From: Turritopsis dohrnii
Lineage: Eukaryota > Cnidaria > Hydrozoa > Anthoathecata > Oceaniidae
Direction of reading: 5' to 3'
DNA length: 64,000 nt
Assembly: GCA_027922465.2 (NCBI GenBank)
Contig: BQMF02000011.1
Span: 1,736,001 to 1,800,000, forward strand
The position numbers and the translations under genes were made by a program. Below the pieces are notes generated by a model. That model saw nothing but the letters and a program-made list of their open reading frames with translations, was not told the origin of the DNA and did not search any database. Of the stretch, positions 24,706 through 37,900 are shown one piece after another. Within the stretch, counting starts at the first letter, position 1. Each line of letters opens with the position of its first letter.

Positions 24706-25125
24706 ATTGGCTCTCTCGTGGAGATTATCTCACAAGAAAACTGCTGACACGATCTTACGATAGTTCATTATCTTTAATTTCGTATGAAGAAATGACGTAA
24801 TCATTACCTCGATTAGTCAAAATAACAAAACTGTTACCATAAAGAATCAAGATTCCACTCCGTTTGCATTTACATTTGATGTGCAGGAAGGAGGCATCTT
24901 ACACAGTCTACTTGAGATAAATATGGATGCGTCACATTTTATAAAACATCAATAAAACATATGTAGTTTCCATTCTTCTCACCAACAAGAAAAAATAAAA
25001 TCGGACAAACAGGCCATTGTTGTGAGTAAGTCATGCAAGTGAGGAGTGACAGCAACAAAAAAGAGGGTTCACCACATCACATGTTTGTTTGGAGAAACAG
25101 TTTTCAGTTGACGTCACAACTTAGA

Positions 25126-27794
25126 TCAGCTCAAAGGTAACCTATCGATTGGCGTATGGAATACAAAATCCTTGGGGAAAAGTTCGACAGCACGACCGAT
25201 CAAGTTCCGATAAGATTGACGGATAGTCACATCAGCGACGCCAGCAATATCTCCGATTTCTAGGAAATGCAAACAAGATGATAGAATTGTTACCAGTTTT
25301 CAAAAATGCCAAAAAATAAGAATAAATGGATAAAGTTAATACTTTTGTGCAGAATTGTTGATGAAATAGGTTTATGTATATGGGACTGTTACCCGTGGGC
25401 AACCGTTGAAACAACATGTACAGTGGAATTTCCATAATTCAACTTTCTATAACTCGAACTCTCCATAATTCGAACTGAATCAGTGAGTTCTTTCAAGCTA
25501 AAACCTAGCAATATCACTTTCTATAACTCGAACTCTGCAGTAGTGCCCTTAGAATATTTTCACCCCCAGTGGTTTACGCTTATGACTAACCCTAACCCTA
25601 ACCCTAACAATAACAAAGAAAACCTAACAAGTCATAAGCGTAAACCACGGGGTCATTATTTTCTACCACAACTCTCCATTAATTCGAACTTTTTTTTTCC
25701 CGTTCGAGGTTCGAGTAGAAACTATTCGAGAAGGAATAAGGAGACTGTGAGCAACCAAGGTGCGGAGTGGTACCGACATACAACTGAATATCGTTAACCA
25801 ACGAGTGTCACTTATGTAGCAACTGGATCACTGAGTGAAGGTTGTAATGAAAGTAAAAGTATAAGACGATTAAAAATAGATACCTTTTTGTGATTTTTTA
25901 TCTTCTGAAGCCTGAGATGCAAGATATATTGCAGCTGCTGCAACTGATACAGGGCTACGACTAAAAAACGCAAAGCAGGAGTTTATAAGATTCCCATCAA
26001 AAAACATCGATTAAAATTATAATGGTACTTACCCGGGGACGAGGTCAAGCTCAACAGCTTTGCGTGCGATGTAAATAGCTGCTTTTTGGATGGTGGAAGA
26101 AAGGCCAAGGTTTGAACAAAAACGAGACTGTGCAAATTGAAAAAAGAGAAAGTTAAACTACGAGCAACTCATGGATAATGAAATGAAAAATTTGGAAGGA
26201 GCGTGATACCATGAAGTCTTCGGAAGTAACAACGTCAACACTGGCTTCTAATGAACGTAAAATCAACTTAAAACATCGGCCGATTTCTTTCTTTGGTATT
26301 TTACTGATTGCGCAAATCTCTTAAAAGAAAATCGAAAAGTTACGAAATATCAGAATAATTTGAACCATAATTTGTTATGATTTTATTGCGAGGAATAGTG
26401 TGTTATATTCAAAGTGTTAAACCTTTGAAAGTTCTTGGAACTCCTTCTTGCCGACAAGCGATATATAGACATGCAGAAGCTATGGCATCATTACTGCGTC
26501 CTTTTAAGCTTTTCTGATCATGGACTTGCTTGAACAATTGATTAGCACGATCCTGTACGCAAAAAACGTTGTCAAAATATCAGTCGAAACAGTGATAGTA
26601 TACCAAGTGGGTAAAACCGCAAAAAAGTCAATGCAACGAAGAGAATTTGCATTGAAATAGTGTGTATATTTCTATAAAAATTTACTCCTTTGTAGTGATT
26701 TTTCAACAAATTTGTCCACTAAGCGTAAATTGTACTTATGCTTACCGTTATTGTCTTGGGTAAGTTAATTCTGGAAGCCATGTTTGAGATTTCACGAATT
26801 GCATTTAATAGACTTCGATCAGATCCACTCATCTAGGTACAGACAGATATTTGAGATGTTGAATTTCTACCTTTAACATCATTTAACTAGTTATTAAGCA
26901 GTGGCTTTATGTTTACGGCAATTCACAAAATATTCAATGATTTACTCCACTCCTGTTTTGGTATCTCGCATAACCTTGCAGATCTATTCCAGACCCACTT
27001 GCACGATCAGAACCAACCATCGTTGATAAGTCTGTGCCACCAAGAAAGGGATTCTAAAAGAAGAGACAAGATATTGGAACTTTGAAAAAGCCATTCAAAC
27101 ATTAAGCTTTCTGAAGAACTTTAGTTCGCTCTGTTTCATGACTGACAAGATGATGTTTAAATGAAGTTCAATCTAATATTTTTTTATTTTGGAAGTATGC
27201 CTATTTGTGATTCTAAACTTCCCATAGCATTGAACAAACCTCTCCTCCTCCAACACGTGAACGATCGTTGCTGTTTGATTCATTACTAAATGTACGCCAC
27301 TCACTTCCAACATCAATTACTCTGAAAACAAAAAAGGAAGATGATTTTGGAACTCTCACATTCTGTAACCCCTTCTGTAACCTTCAAGCAGAAATCCATA
27401 CATTTCAAGTGCGTTTCATGGACTTTACCCAAAGAATCAGATTAAAAAGTCTATTCTAACTGTCTAATGTGCAAGACAGTCAAGAAAGGAAAACAAAAGG
27501 CATCTGCATCGTCCACAAGATATAAACAATGATTGAAAACAAAATACCTATCACCAACAACCAGTCCACATTCAGGACATATCATGTCACCAGCTCTGTA
27601 ATCTTCTTGTAAGCGTGCATAAGGATGATTTGGACAAGTGAGTTTCGATCCACCTCCATAGCTACGTCTAAATAAACAACAAAAACAAAAAAACATTAGG
27701 TCACCTAACACAGGATGGGGCTAATGTTAAGAAAATATCATTGACCCCGACAAATTTCAATAAAGACGTAAGAAATTATTTACCGAGATGACAT
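25126..27794 (-). CDS. GTF2B: Transcription initiation factor IIB
   Basis: General RNA polymerase II factor that bridges TBP-DNA and the polymerase. Ten minus-strand exons: 27784-27794, 27548-27667, 27240-27321, 26946-27053, 26746-26832, 26423-26552, 26210-26319, 26033-26127, 25884-25960, 25126-25259. They total 954 nt (317 aa; human 316). All borders are GT-AG with consistent phases. The zinc ribbon ligands fall at C15, H18, C34 and C37 (CPNH...CPEC), exactly as in human. The B-reader/linker region [13 protein letters not shown] is conserved. The two cyclin-like folds are visible ([39 protein letters not shown]). The C-terminus ends [11 protein letters not shown]. Exon 1 is only 11 nt (MSSR). 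The last intron (25260-25883) is filled by nested repeats. A 472-bp gap separates the start from the upstream EMC2 stop on the same strand. Confidence 0.97.
25421..25755. mobile_element. Pogo/Tigger-like repeat fragment in the last GTF2B intron
   Basis: It starts TA|CAGTGGAATTTCCATAATTC, followed by several TATAACTCGAAC / ATAATTCGAAC words, the style of pogo/Tigger ends (TA target, CAG start). The matching right end was not found. A telomere-word MITE (25544-25668) is inserted in the middle. Confidence 0.5.
25544..25668. repeat. MITE with internal CCCTAA repeats, copy A
   Basis: Inverted arms GTGGTTTACGCTTATGAC / GTCATAAGCGTAAACCAC surround three CCCTAA units and an AACAATAACAAAG spacer. Outer parts are GTAG...CCCTTAGAATATTTTC at the left and GGGTCATTATTTTCTAC at the right; the right outer arm is partly deleted relative to copy C (50331-50485). 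Confidence 0.85.
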
Positions 27795-28266
27795 GCTCAC
27801 AATGTTCTTTTACAGCAGGTGATACATATATATGTTTTAGATATATAATTGTTGAAACCACAAACAGGTTACAAATTCATTTCTTATATTCTAGAACATA
27901 AAGGTTCTTTACATCAATTACCAAATCTGGTGAATACCAGACAACCATTTTCCAGACAAAAGTTTTACTCAAAGGAAATAGAATTCCTTAAAATGGCAAA
28001 ATCTATTAAAATCTAAGGATGGGAAATAAAGAACAGACATTCAATTTTGCTATAACCTACTTACAGGAGCATTCTGGTTTGTGGCAAAAATCTTTTTTCT
28101 CCATTGATCAAGAATATTATACTAGCTTTGTACACAGACATTATCAATGGATACTAACAAAATATATCTAGTAATCCCAAGATACAAACATGATTATAAT
28201 ATATAGTTCCACCGTTCATCAATAATAAAATACTATGATTCATCATGCAGTTAGAATTGTTTCAAT
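27795..28266. other. Spacer between GTF2B and EMC2
   Basis: AT-rich 472-bp spacer between the EMC2 stop and the GTF2B start, both on the minus strand. It must contain the EMC2 3' end and the GTF2B promoter, but no specific site stands out. Confidence 0.5.
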
Positions 28267-29130
28267 TCAGGAATCAGTGATGGACATATTATCGAACATT
28301 TTTGTTAATGTCATTTTCTGGTTCTCGCTGACATTCACATCGAAAACAGACATCATTTGTTGTGCTGTCCATTGAGAAATCTGAACATTTTTCTTCTTAT
28401 TTGTTGCTACTTTAGTAGATAACGAACTTGTTGATGCTAAGAATAAACCATACAATGCTCGGACATTGTTGGGATCTAATTTCAATGCTTGTGCAAAATA
28501 TTTCTTTGCCTTCTCCATGCTATCAGCTGTCCCAATTGTATAATGAATTTCAGCATATCGCTGGTGATATAAGTGGTTATGGGGATGCGCAAGAATGAGT
28601 TCCTCCAGACAAAATGCAGCTTTCGAATACTCTTGCTGTCGTATGTGCAATTCTGATAATTCCATCCAGGCTTCTTGATCACTCATAAATTCCTTCAAAT
28701 ACTCAGTCAAGTCATGAATCGTCTCGCTGGTTTTGTTTTGGGCTTTCTTCATGGCAATGAGGCGTTTACGGACATGTAGATTTGAAGGATCATCCTCAAT
28801 CATGATCTTGTAAATTTTTTCTGCATCTTCATACTGCTTTAAAGCTTCCTTCCGCATTGCTTTCAGCTTCAACACTCTATTTGCAGAAGGAAACTGCTTG
28901 CTGAGAGCCTGAAGACAAACTACAGCCAAGTCCATTCTGTTGCAATCATATGCAGCAACACAAACTTGCTCATATATTACCCACAATTCATCTCCCAGTT
29001 TATTAGCACACTCAAAAATGAGACATTCACCCAAGTCAACTATCTCGTCGCTATTACGATAACCTTCATCTCTCCATTTTTTCATCTTTCTTCTAGCAAC
29101 TTCCAAATCAACAATCTCTTCAGTAGCCAT
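28267..29130 (-). CDS. EMC2: ER membrane protein complex subunit 2 (TPR protein), intronless
   Basis: Cytosolic TPR scaffold of the EMC insertase, which places tail-anchored and multipass proteins in the ER membrane. A single uninterrupted frame of 287 aa (human EMC2 297). Family landmarks run in order: the N-terminal KMKKWRDEGYRNS helix, LGDELWVIYEQVCVAA, TPR repeats such as AEKIYKIMIEDDPSNLHVRK, DQEAWMELSELHIRQQEYSK, AAFCLEELILAHPHNHLYHQ, and KYFAQALKLDPNNVRALYGL. The C-terminal helices are complete. All other housekeeping genes here have 7-11 exons, so the lack of introns is odd; either introns were lost or a retrocopy replaced the parental gene. No poly-A tract or target duplication was recognised. 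The ATG at 29130 has no longer in-frame alternative with homology. Confidence 0.96.
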   Translation of the reverse strand: MATEEIVDLEVARRKMKKWRDEGYRNSDEIVDLGECLIFECANKLGDELWVIYEQVCVAAYDCNRMDLAVVCLQALSKQFPSANRVLKLKAMRKEALKQYEDAEKIYKIMIEDDPSNLHVRKRLIAMKKAQNKTSETIHDLTEYLKEFMSDQEAWMELSELHIRQQEYSKAAFCLEELILAHPHNHLYHQRYAEIHYTIGTADSMEKAKKYFAQALKLDPNNVRALYGLFLASTSSLSTKVATNKKKNVQISQWTAQQMMSVFDVNVSENQKMTLTKMFDNMSITDS

Positions 29131-30957
29131 TATTTGGTAAATAAATCTCTTACGTAGAAGTAATCATAGATCTGGAAAGAACAGTTTCTAAAGTGAAACA
29201 CTCTTATAAAACATACATATCTATCTGTCAGCATGAAACAGGAAATGGGATATAAATATGATGGTAAAGCCGAAGCCACTACTAGGCAGAGAGAAGCACA
29301 ACAAGGAGACCTCACCCTAAAGACAGGCTTGTCAACTAGGCGTTTTTATCGAGACACCAACTCTAGGAAGGTTGCCTACCAAAGCTAAAGTAGCCTTCCC
29401 CTCCATTGAGCAAGACTGACCCTGTCGAATGTCAACCCGGTATTTTAATGCCCCCGGGTTATTATATATTTCTATATACACCTTATATTCAATCTCTATG
29501 GCTTTATAAATTAAATGCAAAATCAAACCAAATAATAATACTGACTGTTGAAAAATGCTAATTGGAAAATTAAAAAACAGGCTGCCTGGGAAAAGAGAGT
29601 CTTTGAATAATTTGGATAAATAAGGCACATTTAATTGACATTATCATACTGATTATTCACATACTGATTATTAAAGCATTATACTGTTGATTACATTACT
29701 ATTTTTATCACTATAATTACAATTACAATTACAATTCGCTTCTGGAAAAATAACTCACTTATGGTCTCGTGTTTCTTTCTCAAGTTTCATGATTAAATCA
29801 GATCTAAATCTGATTTGACCAGAAACAGATAATGGAAACTAGTACATTCATGAACATGAAAGAGAAATAAAGCTTAATTTATTTGCATGATGTTATTTTC
29901 ATAGGTTTTATTCTAGTCTAGTTTATAGCATTCCTTGTCTTTTAAGAACAAATTCAAAATTGCAAACACACAAAGATTATTATTTTGTACATCCATGTTT
30001 TATATTATTTATTATATTTTTAAAAGGATTTCCAGCTTCTGACTACCTCGACTTGCCTGATGATGGAACTACCTTGTCATAAGAAGAGAATACAACAAAC
30101 ACAGCACATTCAGTTGCTTTACTTGAGGCTATACATGGATATATATAAATATCTACTTATAAAATCTGAAAATTAATAACTAAGAGAAGGCATATTGTGT
30201 CAAACTTTTATTTTACTTGAGTGTTGCTTAAATCAAATTTTACATTGAAGTTCTTTCATTGACTGCGTAAAACGGTGCAAAGGTGACAAAAGTTGTGGGA
30301 ATGTCAGGGAAACCCTTACATGCACTATCGTTTTGATTGTCTAAGATGATAAAAAATTAATAGCAACCAGGTTGGTTCGTAAACAATATTTCATTTTACA
30401 TCTTGAAAAGCAGGTAAGGAATGATACATACAATAATTTCAAGAAAATGATATTTTTTACCAAAGTATCATACGTTGCATTGATTAATTATCAATTATGT
30501 TTCACAATTTAAATTGTAGAAACATTTGAAAGGCAAAAAATCAATTAAAATTTTATATATATAATTGTTAAATTAATTCTTTTTATTCCATTCAGGCCTG
30601 GTTATCTTAAAATCAGACCTTCATAACAATTTACAATACTCTCCATTTTCAAATAATCGGGGCTGAATGATTATTAATTTTGAAAAAAAATTTTACCCAA
30701 GACAAGCTTTTTCCACCTATCCTATTTATTTAGATTTGAAAACTTTCCACTCACCCCAGCCAAAGATAATTTAGACATTTAATTAAAAAATGTGTATTGG
30801 AAAATGCACCACTTCTTTCTTTCCTTCTTAAAGGCCTTCCATCATTTTATCCAAGCTTTGACTGGTGTGTGTAGATTTGTTAGAGAATTTGTATCAAACA
30901 AACTGGGTGAAAGATAGACTTTTAAAATTAAGGGAGGGGAGAGGAGATCTCTGTACT

Positions 30958-31089
30958 GTAGTAGAACATAATGACCCCTTAGAATATTTTCACCCCCGTG
31001 GTTTACCCTTATGACCTAACCCTAACCCAACAATAACAAAGAAAATCTAACAAGTCATAAGCATAAAACCACGTGGTCATTATATCTAG
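30958..31089. repeat. MITE with CCCTAA words, copy B
   Basis: It carries the same order as copies A and C: GTAG, CCCTTAGAATATTTTCACCC, GTGGTTTACCCTTATGAC, CCTAACCCTAACCC, AACAATAACAAAG, GTCATAAGCATAAAACCACG, GGTCATTATA. It is more diverged and lacks the outer right arm. Confidence 0.8.
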
Positions 31090-31998
31090 TGTACACAGAT
31101 CCCTGCTCTCCTACTCCTGTTCCTTGCTTATAAACTTGCCTCTTATTCTCTTCTCACTGTTTTATATGTTTGTATTACCTGTATTGTCCAATCCTCTTAC
31201 CTGGTACTGCAAAAGTAGTTTCAATGAATTAAAAGCTGTGCTCTTGGCTTTTAGGAGGGATTCCCCTGTTGTCTTTCTTGTTGTAGGGTATTTTCCTGAT
31301 GATATGACCTATTTCATATACTGAAGAGGGGACTTCATTAAAATCTCTGAATGGAAAGAAAGAGGGCACTTAACATTGGGGATTACAATATTCCTTATAG
31401 TCACAAAAATTTGTAAAGACAAAAAACTGTTAGAACCAAAGTCACTTCACACGAACGTTTCCATTATTACAAGAAAATAAAGAAAGTCTGGCATAAAACA
31501 AAAACTAAATAACGAAGGCTAACTTGTAATTACGCCCTGCGCCAAAATCTTCAAATTGAAAATATAGATCGTGCAAATCAAATATCATTTTGAGCATCAA
31601 ACTTTTTATTCCATTTCAAATGATTTTGAATTTCTGACATACCTCCTTTTAAGAATAGATAGGCTTAAGAATAGATGGAGGCTCCTTAAAACCCAATAAA
31701 CGCACCACCCTTCATTTCCACCCTTTAGGATCATAGAAGATTTAATTGAAACCATATCATTACAGTTCAGTAGTTTGGACAATTTTCATTCAATTAATCA
31801 AAAATGTTATCTTTACAGACATAAACTCGTTTAACGATGATAGCTCGATATGATATTTCTCAAAACTACCAGGGACCACATAAAAGGTTGTCGTATTTGC
31901 TTAAATATTCGAACACGTTATCTTAAGCTAGCGGGCTATTATTGATGAATCAGTTTGGCAGGCTAGCTTGGTTCCTGCACTAAACACAATATCAGAAA

Positions 31999-34900
31999 AT
32001 GGGGGGAAAGGTTAGTTTGAAGTGTATGTGAAATGTATAAAAATATTTATGTTTATTAACTTTTATTTAGTTAAACAATTCCAATATTTTTTATTTAGAA
32101 ATTCGCTTGCAATTATTTGTATAATATTTTCACTACAGTATAGCTAATAGAATAGAATAGAATAATATTTTATTTGTCAATAAATAAATTAGCTACAAAG
32201 TAATTAAATGAAACAGAGACTGGAGACCACCCCAGTAGATATATCTAAACAAAGGAGGTGGCCACCAAATACCGTAAAACGGGGTGACTTGAAACAAAAT
32301 TCGCCGTTTTTTGAAAAGATTTGCTCATAACTTTTATTCTAAGAAAGTAATTACTATGAAATTTTGAGAAAAGGTCCATTCATCTTTTGTCTTTCAGATA
32401 ACGAAGTGTTCAAACTAATTGTTGCATGCCATCTCAAGTTATTGCTTCACAAAGTACACCTACTGAAATTTATCGTGCGGGGGTGACTTGAAACAGTGCT
32501 GTTTCCACAAAAATGTGCTTTTATAGAGCGCCAAAACAGAAAACGTGTGATCTACGATTACTTTCGTATAAAACATAAATTAAAATAATTTGTTAGCACC
32601 AGCTCACGTTTGTTAAGTGATGGAGAGTGTTAGTAACTTTTGATAATTCAAAATTTCAGAATGATAAAGATTTTATAAATAAAATTATTGAATTCATTAA
32701 AATCATTAAGCATTTCTCTTAAGATAGCGTAATTGTTTCAGAAACAATATCGTAAGCATGCAAGATGAATTTCAATTTACCGCTACTTAAACACGGCCTT
32801 CCAAATTACTTGTAAATGTTGTTTTATTAAATTGTGTTAACTGACCATTAAAGCTTAACGCTATGTTGAACCGAAGGAATTCTCGATTTCCAGCCGGCAG
32901 ACATGGTTTTCAGTTTGCAATTCTAATATTACTATTTTCATGGTTGTGTGAGTGTATTTATACCAATGAGGACATTTAGCTTCATTTCCTAGGGGAGGCT
33001 ATTTATGCTTCACTCACAACCCCCGCCTCTTCATCCATCAGCACCAGCAGTTCCGTGGATAGAAAATTACGTTTATTGGAACTTCTAAAACAGTATGATG
33101 TGCCCATACTTTTTAACAGGGGGGACAACCTTCTAACAAACATTGAAACACTTTTGTAGTATGCAGTTATGCTATTTTGTAAAACGATTCCATCGGGGTT
33201 CATTTATGAATTAGAATACGTTCATGTAACGAAATTTGAAAGTATGGCTATTAAACCTTTCTGATAATTCAACTTATGATAATTACCTAATGACGCATAC
33301 CATTATTGACGCTCCATCGGCTGAACCTTATCACACATCAATGATTAGATTGAGGTATAATTATGACAAATGACAAGAATATTTATGCAATAATCGAATA
33401 GACGAAGTGTATCGAGTGAAAAAAAACTAATCATTTTAATGGGATATATCTCTTTCAATTTTAAACATTTTTCAATAAAATTTTGGAATTACGCCCTTTG
33501 ACCAGAATTATATTTGGCGATATGCTGTATCGCCGTGACGAGCTATTTTACAGCAGCACTGATTTTCGGCGCTTTTTTCATGTTCAGCTTCCGAAGAACT
33601 TCCTTGATTGAAAAACTTTTTCCATCGAATGTTGCGCTAGATAGTCTCCGAACGGAATCTGAAAAAAATTCGGAGTTTCCATCGAAAATCTGATAGCAAT
33701 CAATATAAACGACAAGCTATGGACCCAGGCTGAAAGGGAGGCAATCATTGCAAGAGCTGCATCTAACTTCGAATCCTCCAAAAGAAGGGTTCATACATTT
33801 GATGAACCTGTTGAACAACCTGTAAAAATACCGAGATTGGAGATAAGTGATGACGATAATGGAAGCACCGACAACGATAGTGAAAGTGAAGCCTCTGATG
33901 ACTAGATGATTCTAATGATTTCATTACTAGAAAACTTTGTTTCTAGGTTGTGTTTTGTTTGATATAATGGTTTATATTTGAGAAAAACATTTAAAAGAAA
34001 GATCTCAAGTTATCTTTGATAGATAGATAGACTCATATATTTCCATCAACCTTCCCTTATTGTTTTTGAAAAATAAATTCTCGTTTCTTACTATAATAAC
34101 ATCCTCATGTGTATCATATGTATATATAGTTAAAACACAGGTGTTTCGAAAAGAAAAAACAACAAAAAATTGTTTGTTGCGTATCAATTAAAAGCAACGG
34201 AAGAAGAAAAATTCGTGGAAGGGAAATCCCCCGTTTCAATCAATGAATGATAAAATAGGGAAATCCCCCAAAACATAAGACAAGTAGTGTACAAGTATAA
34301 TATTAGTATTATAAAATTATGATAATTGGTCAAACGTCTAATTCTTCTTAGAATTAGATTTTTCATCGCGCACTTGAATTACTTGTACGGCCGCAGAGCT
34401 GGCACTCTAACAAACAGAAAATCTTGTGATTTGACGCAAGAAAGGATCGCACGCGCAAAATGAGTTTATGCAATCGAATAGCTCGCGTGAAGTATTTTGC
34501 GCGAGCGATTCAGCACTCGTGCACTATTTTATTCCAGATACAGCCTGAAGTTCAATAAATAGAAGGCTATGGCCACACCATACTTATTGTAGAATTAGCG
34601 ATAGACGGGACTGCGTGTTGTTACTATTACAATTTCATACTTAACCTCATTACCAGGGCTTCTTCTTGCCTTTTTGATATATGGACGCCGTTTCATACTC
34701 CGTGTACATGTCATATCCAATGGCACAACAAATTCGCATAATCCTGATGAAATGATGAAGCGCTTGTGTGGAAAAAACAAAGATGATGGATCAATTTCTA
34801 AGTGACATCTCTATCGAAATGGTAAAGGAAGTATATCCTAAACTAAGAGAAGCACGAGAAAGAAAGTTGGGCACTCTGAAAACATTTATTATATTCAATT

Positions 34901-37900
34901 TACAAGTTTTCAGTAAGTACAGTCGTGTAAACTAGCTATAAATTCAAATTCATCTTGCATGCTTTTGATATTGTTTCTGAAACAAATACGTTATCACACG
35001 CTTAATGATTTTAATGAAGTTATTTTTTACAATCTTTTACCATTCTGAAATTTTGAGTTTTCAAAATTCACTAACACTCTCCATCACTTAATAAAAATGA
35101 AACTGGCATTAACAAATTATTTTAATTTATGTTTTATACGCAAGTAATCGTAGATCACACGTTTTCTGTTTTGGCGCTCTATACAACAACATTGTGCAAA
35201 CAGCACTGTTTCAAGTCACCCCCGCACAATAAATTTCAGTAGGTGTACTTTGTGAAGCAATAACTTGAGATGGCATGCATCAATTAGTTTGAGCACTTCG
35301 TTATCTGAAAGACAAAAGATGAATGAACCTTTTTTTCAAAATTTCATAATAATTACTTTTTTAGATTAAAAGTTATGAGCAAATCTTTTCAAAAAACGGT
35401 GAATTTTATTTCAAGTCACCCCGTTTTACGGTACAACAGTAGAAAATCAGTTCTTAAGTAACTGCTGGTCACCGGTCATTGGCCGCCATAATGATATCTG
35501 TGACCGTCTGAAAACTTTAATAAACGGCCAACATGACCGGCCACTTATTTTGTGAGACATAATAATTATTTACTCCTGTTAAAACCTTTGTAGAAACTTC
35601 CTATAAAGAAAAATAACAATCAAATAACCATAACAGGTTGTGTTAAAATAAAATGTACAGAATAGATGGCGTATGTGATGTCTACTATTCTTAAGCGAAA
35701 GTGAAAAAAATTAACACTCCTCCCTCGTGATTTTATTTAAATTAAACAATTTAAGTGAAAACAATGTCGAATTTTTTTGTTACAGAAAAACTCAAACACA
35801 TATTCTCTTATTTCTATTTCGTACAGGTGTAAGTGTTTATTATCTTAATTAAAAAGATTGACGTGTGACGAAAGTAAAGTTGATTCAATTTGAAAAAGAA
35901 AAAAAAGATCACTCTGTTTTGAAACTTAACAAAAAAAATAATAAACAATTTTTTCTTGAAATCCCAAAAGGGAATTGTTCTTCAAATGATTTTAATTTCG
36001 AGTTTTTTTGTGTTATGTCTATTTCCGGTATTTTTAAAAAGTATCACGAATCATAGGAATTCTACATAAAATACATCAGCGAAAAGATTTATTTTGATAG
36101 ATCAAAAAAACCTCAAAAGTGCAGACCTCCCAGAGTGTCCTAAAATCCTAAAATGCCCTAAAATTATAAATTTTAGTAATTTTGTCCTAAATTGTCCTAA
36201 CTTTTGGTATATTGTCCTAAATGTCATAAAATTTAGGATAAAGTTCAAATGAAAAAAAAAAACAATTCCTGTTTTTGAGTGTAGCTAGTTACTGAGATAT
36301 TGAGATTGAAAATACATTATATATATATTTTGAGTATATTCTGTTTCAGCTTTTGTTGAATTGTCTACTATCATTCTGATTTTTGACTGAATATAACCTT
36401 GTAAAGGAGATATTTTTTCAGTGGAATACGGAAAATGCCAAAAGGTCTTCTCAGTTAATAGAAGTGGTATATCACAAATCAGGAGTCTTACAAGTAGCAA
36501 GCTGCATTGTACCAGTGAGAAGGAGGGAAAGAGAAAATACCACTTGAGACAGGACAGTGACAATGCATTACAATTAAAATGTCCATAAATAACATTAACT
36601 AGTGTTGAATTAACCAGGAAAACAGAGATTGTTCCGGCTTTAAAATGTGTTGAGTGTAACTTTTTATTCTCTTCAACTAAGATGTTTCCGGATTCAGAAA
36701 TTGTGAAGCTGTAAAACAGAATACACTATTCAGTTTGGAATGTATGCTTATTTGAAAGATCTTTTACTAGAAGATATGAGAAATTTAGTTTTGAAATCTG
36801 TTTCGGAAAAAAGAACTTGAATAGATCTCGTTTCAAGTGTAAATAGTTTTTGAGAGTTTTTGTTTTCATTTAGCTCCAGTATTTTTAACAGTTGAAGTTA
36901 ATAAGTTTCTTTTGTATCACTTTTGATTATACCTGAGTTATCTAGTAGACTTTACATTGAACAAAACAAGACTACATGGATTGATAATGAACAGGAAGCT
37001 AAAGAACTAGCTTTTAACAAAGTCGAATCATTTGCACCTTCATACTCAAAATGTAGATAACAGACAATCATTTGTTTTCTTGTTGTTTTTACCCTAACTT
37101 TTAGGTTTTTCCACACTTAAGGTATACAAGGTTTGATAGTTGTTTATGCTTATTTACACTCATTAAAAGTCAAAGCCAAGGGAAACTTTATGTTGTTCTT
37201 TGTTATTATATATATCTAATCTTGATTTTCTTTTGATGGTTTAATTTAATGATATGCTTAAATAAAGATATGTTTACTGTAACAGGTCCATAATTTGGGA
37301 ATTGTCCTAAAGTTGTCCTAACATTTTAGTCTTTGTCCTAAATTTTCTTAAATTTTGCCCTAAAATGTCCAAAAATACTATCTAAAATTGTCCTAAATTC
37401 ATAAAAAAATTACTTGATTTTGCTCTGGGAGGTCTGAAAGTGAAATGAATGCACCCGCGAGGAAGAGTGTATCATTTAGATTAGTCAAACATGAATTTTA
37501 AAGAATTTATTTACTTATTGATTAGGCAAAAGAAAAAGGCAAAGAAAATGTAAGTTCTTAACTGTTCTACCTGATAAATACATTATTACGGCCATCCTCA
37601 AACCCCGGGCACTCCTAACTGCCCTAGCTTTGAGGGTGTAATACGAGGCTTTTTAATTTCATTGAATAACACGAAAACGAGTCCTGCTGGTACCACTCAT
37701 GCTTTCATATTCTTTCGTTAGGTAAAGAAATGAATGTGTGACTGTAGGAACTGTAGGAAGAACAGTATGTTAATATGTTGAATATTTTTTACTGATTACA
37801 GCAAACCTGTATAAATATTATTTAAATAAATAAATAAATAAATAAAATGTGTATAACAAAGGAAATTTCAAAATTACCTTTAGCAACGGTGGCTGTTCTC

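Larger units (their letters stand above)
32272..35431. mobile_element. TA-flanked DNA transposon with about 500-bp terminal inverted repeats
   Basis: The ends are inverted copies starting CCGTAAAACGGGGTGACTTG (left, 32272) and ending CACCCCGTTTTACGG (right, 35431), each flanked by TA. The inverted homology continues for about 500 bp, with shared words such as GTGGGGGTGACTTGAAACAG-like, ACGTGTGATCTACGATTAC and TAGTAACTTTTGATAATTC in diverged form. Arms are roughly 32272-32790 and 34920-35431. The 2.1-kb centre keeps only a coding remnant (33677-33905). It lies in intron 1 of SPCS2. TA target and long arms suggest a Tc1/mariner-supergroup relative, but the family is not identified. Confidence 0.85.

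Noticed and set aside
25588..25610. CCCTAACCCTAACCCTAAC as an interstitial or true telomere
   Set aside because: The same word sits in the same place inside palindromic repeats at 31016 and 50388, so it is part of a MITE family.
29290..29460. Structured CG-richer stretch upstream of EMC2 as an RNA gene or SINE
   Set aside because: No recognisable pol III boxes, tRNA fold or paired ends; it may simply be the EMC2 5' leader and promoter.
33003..33781. Minus-strand 65-66 aa ORFs inside the long-TIR transposon
   Set aside because: No homology, and the opposite strand carries the more protein-like frame ending in an acidic tail; treated as shadows.
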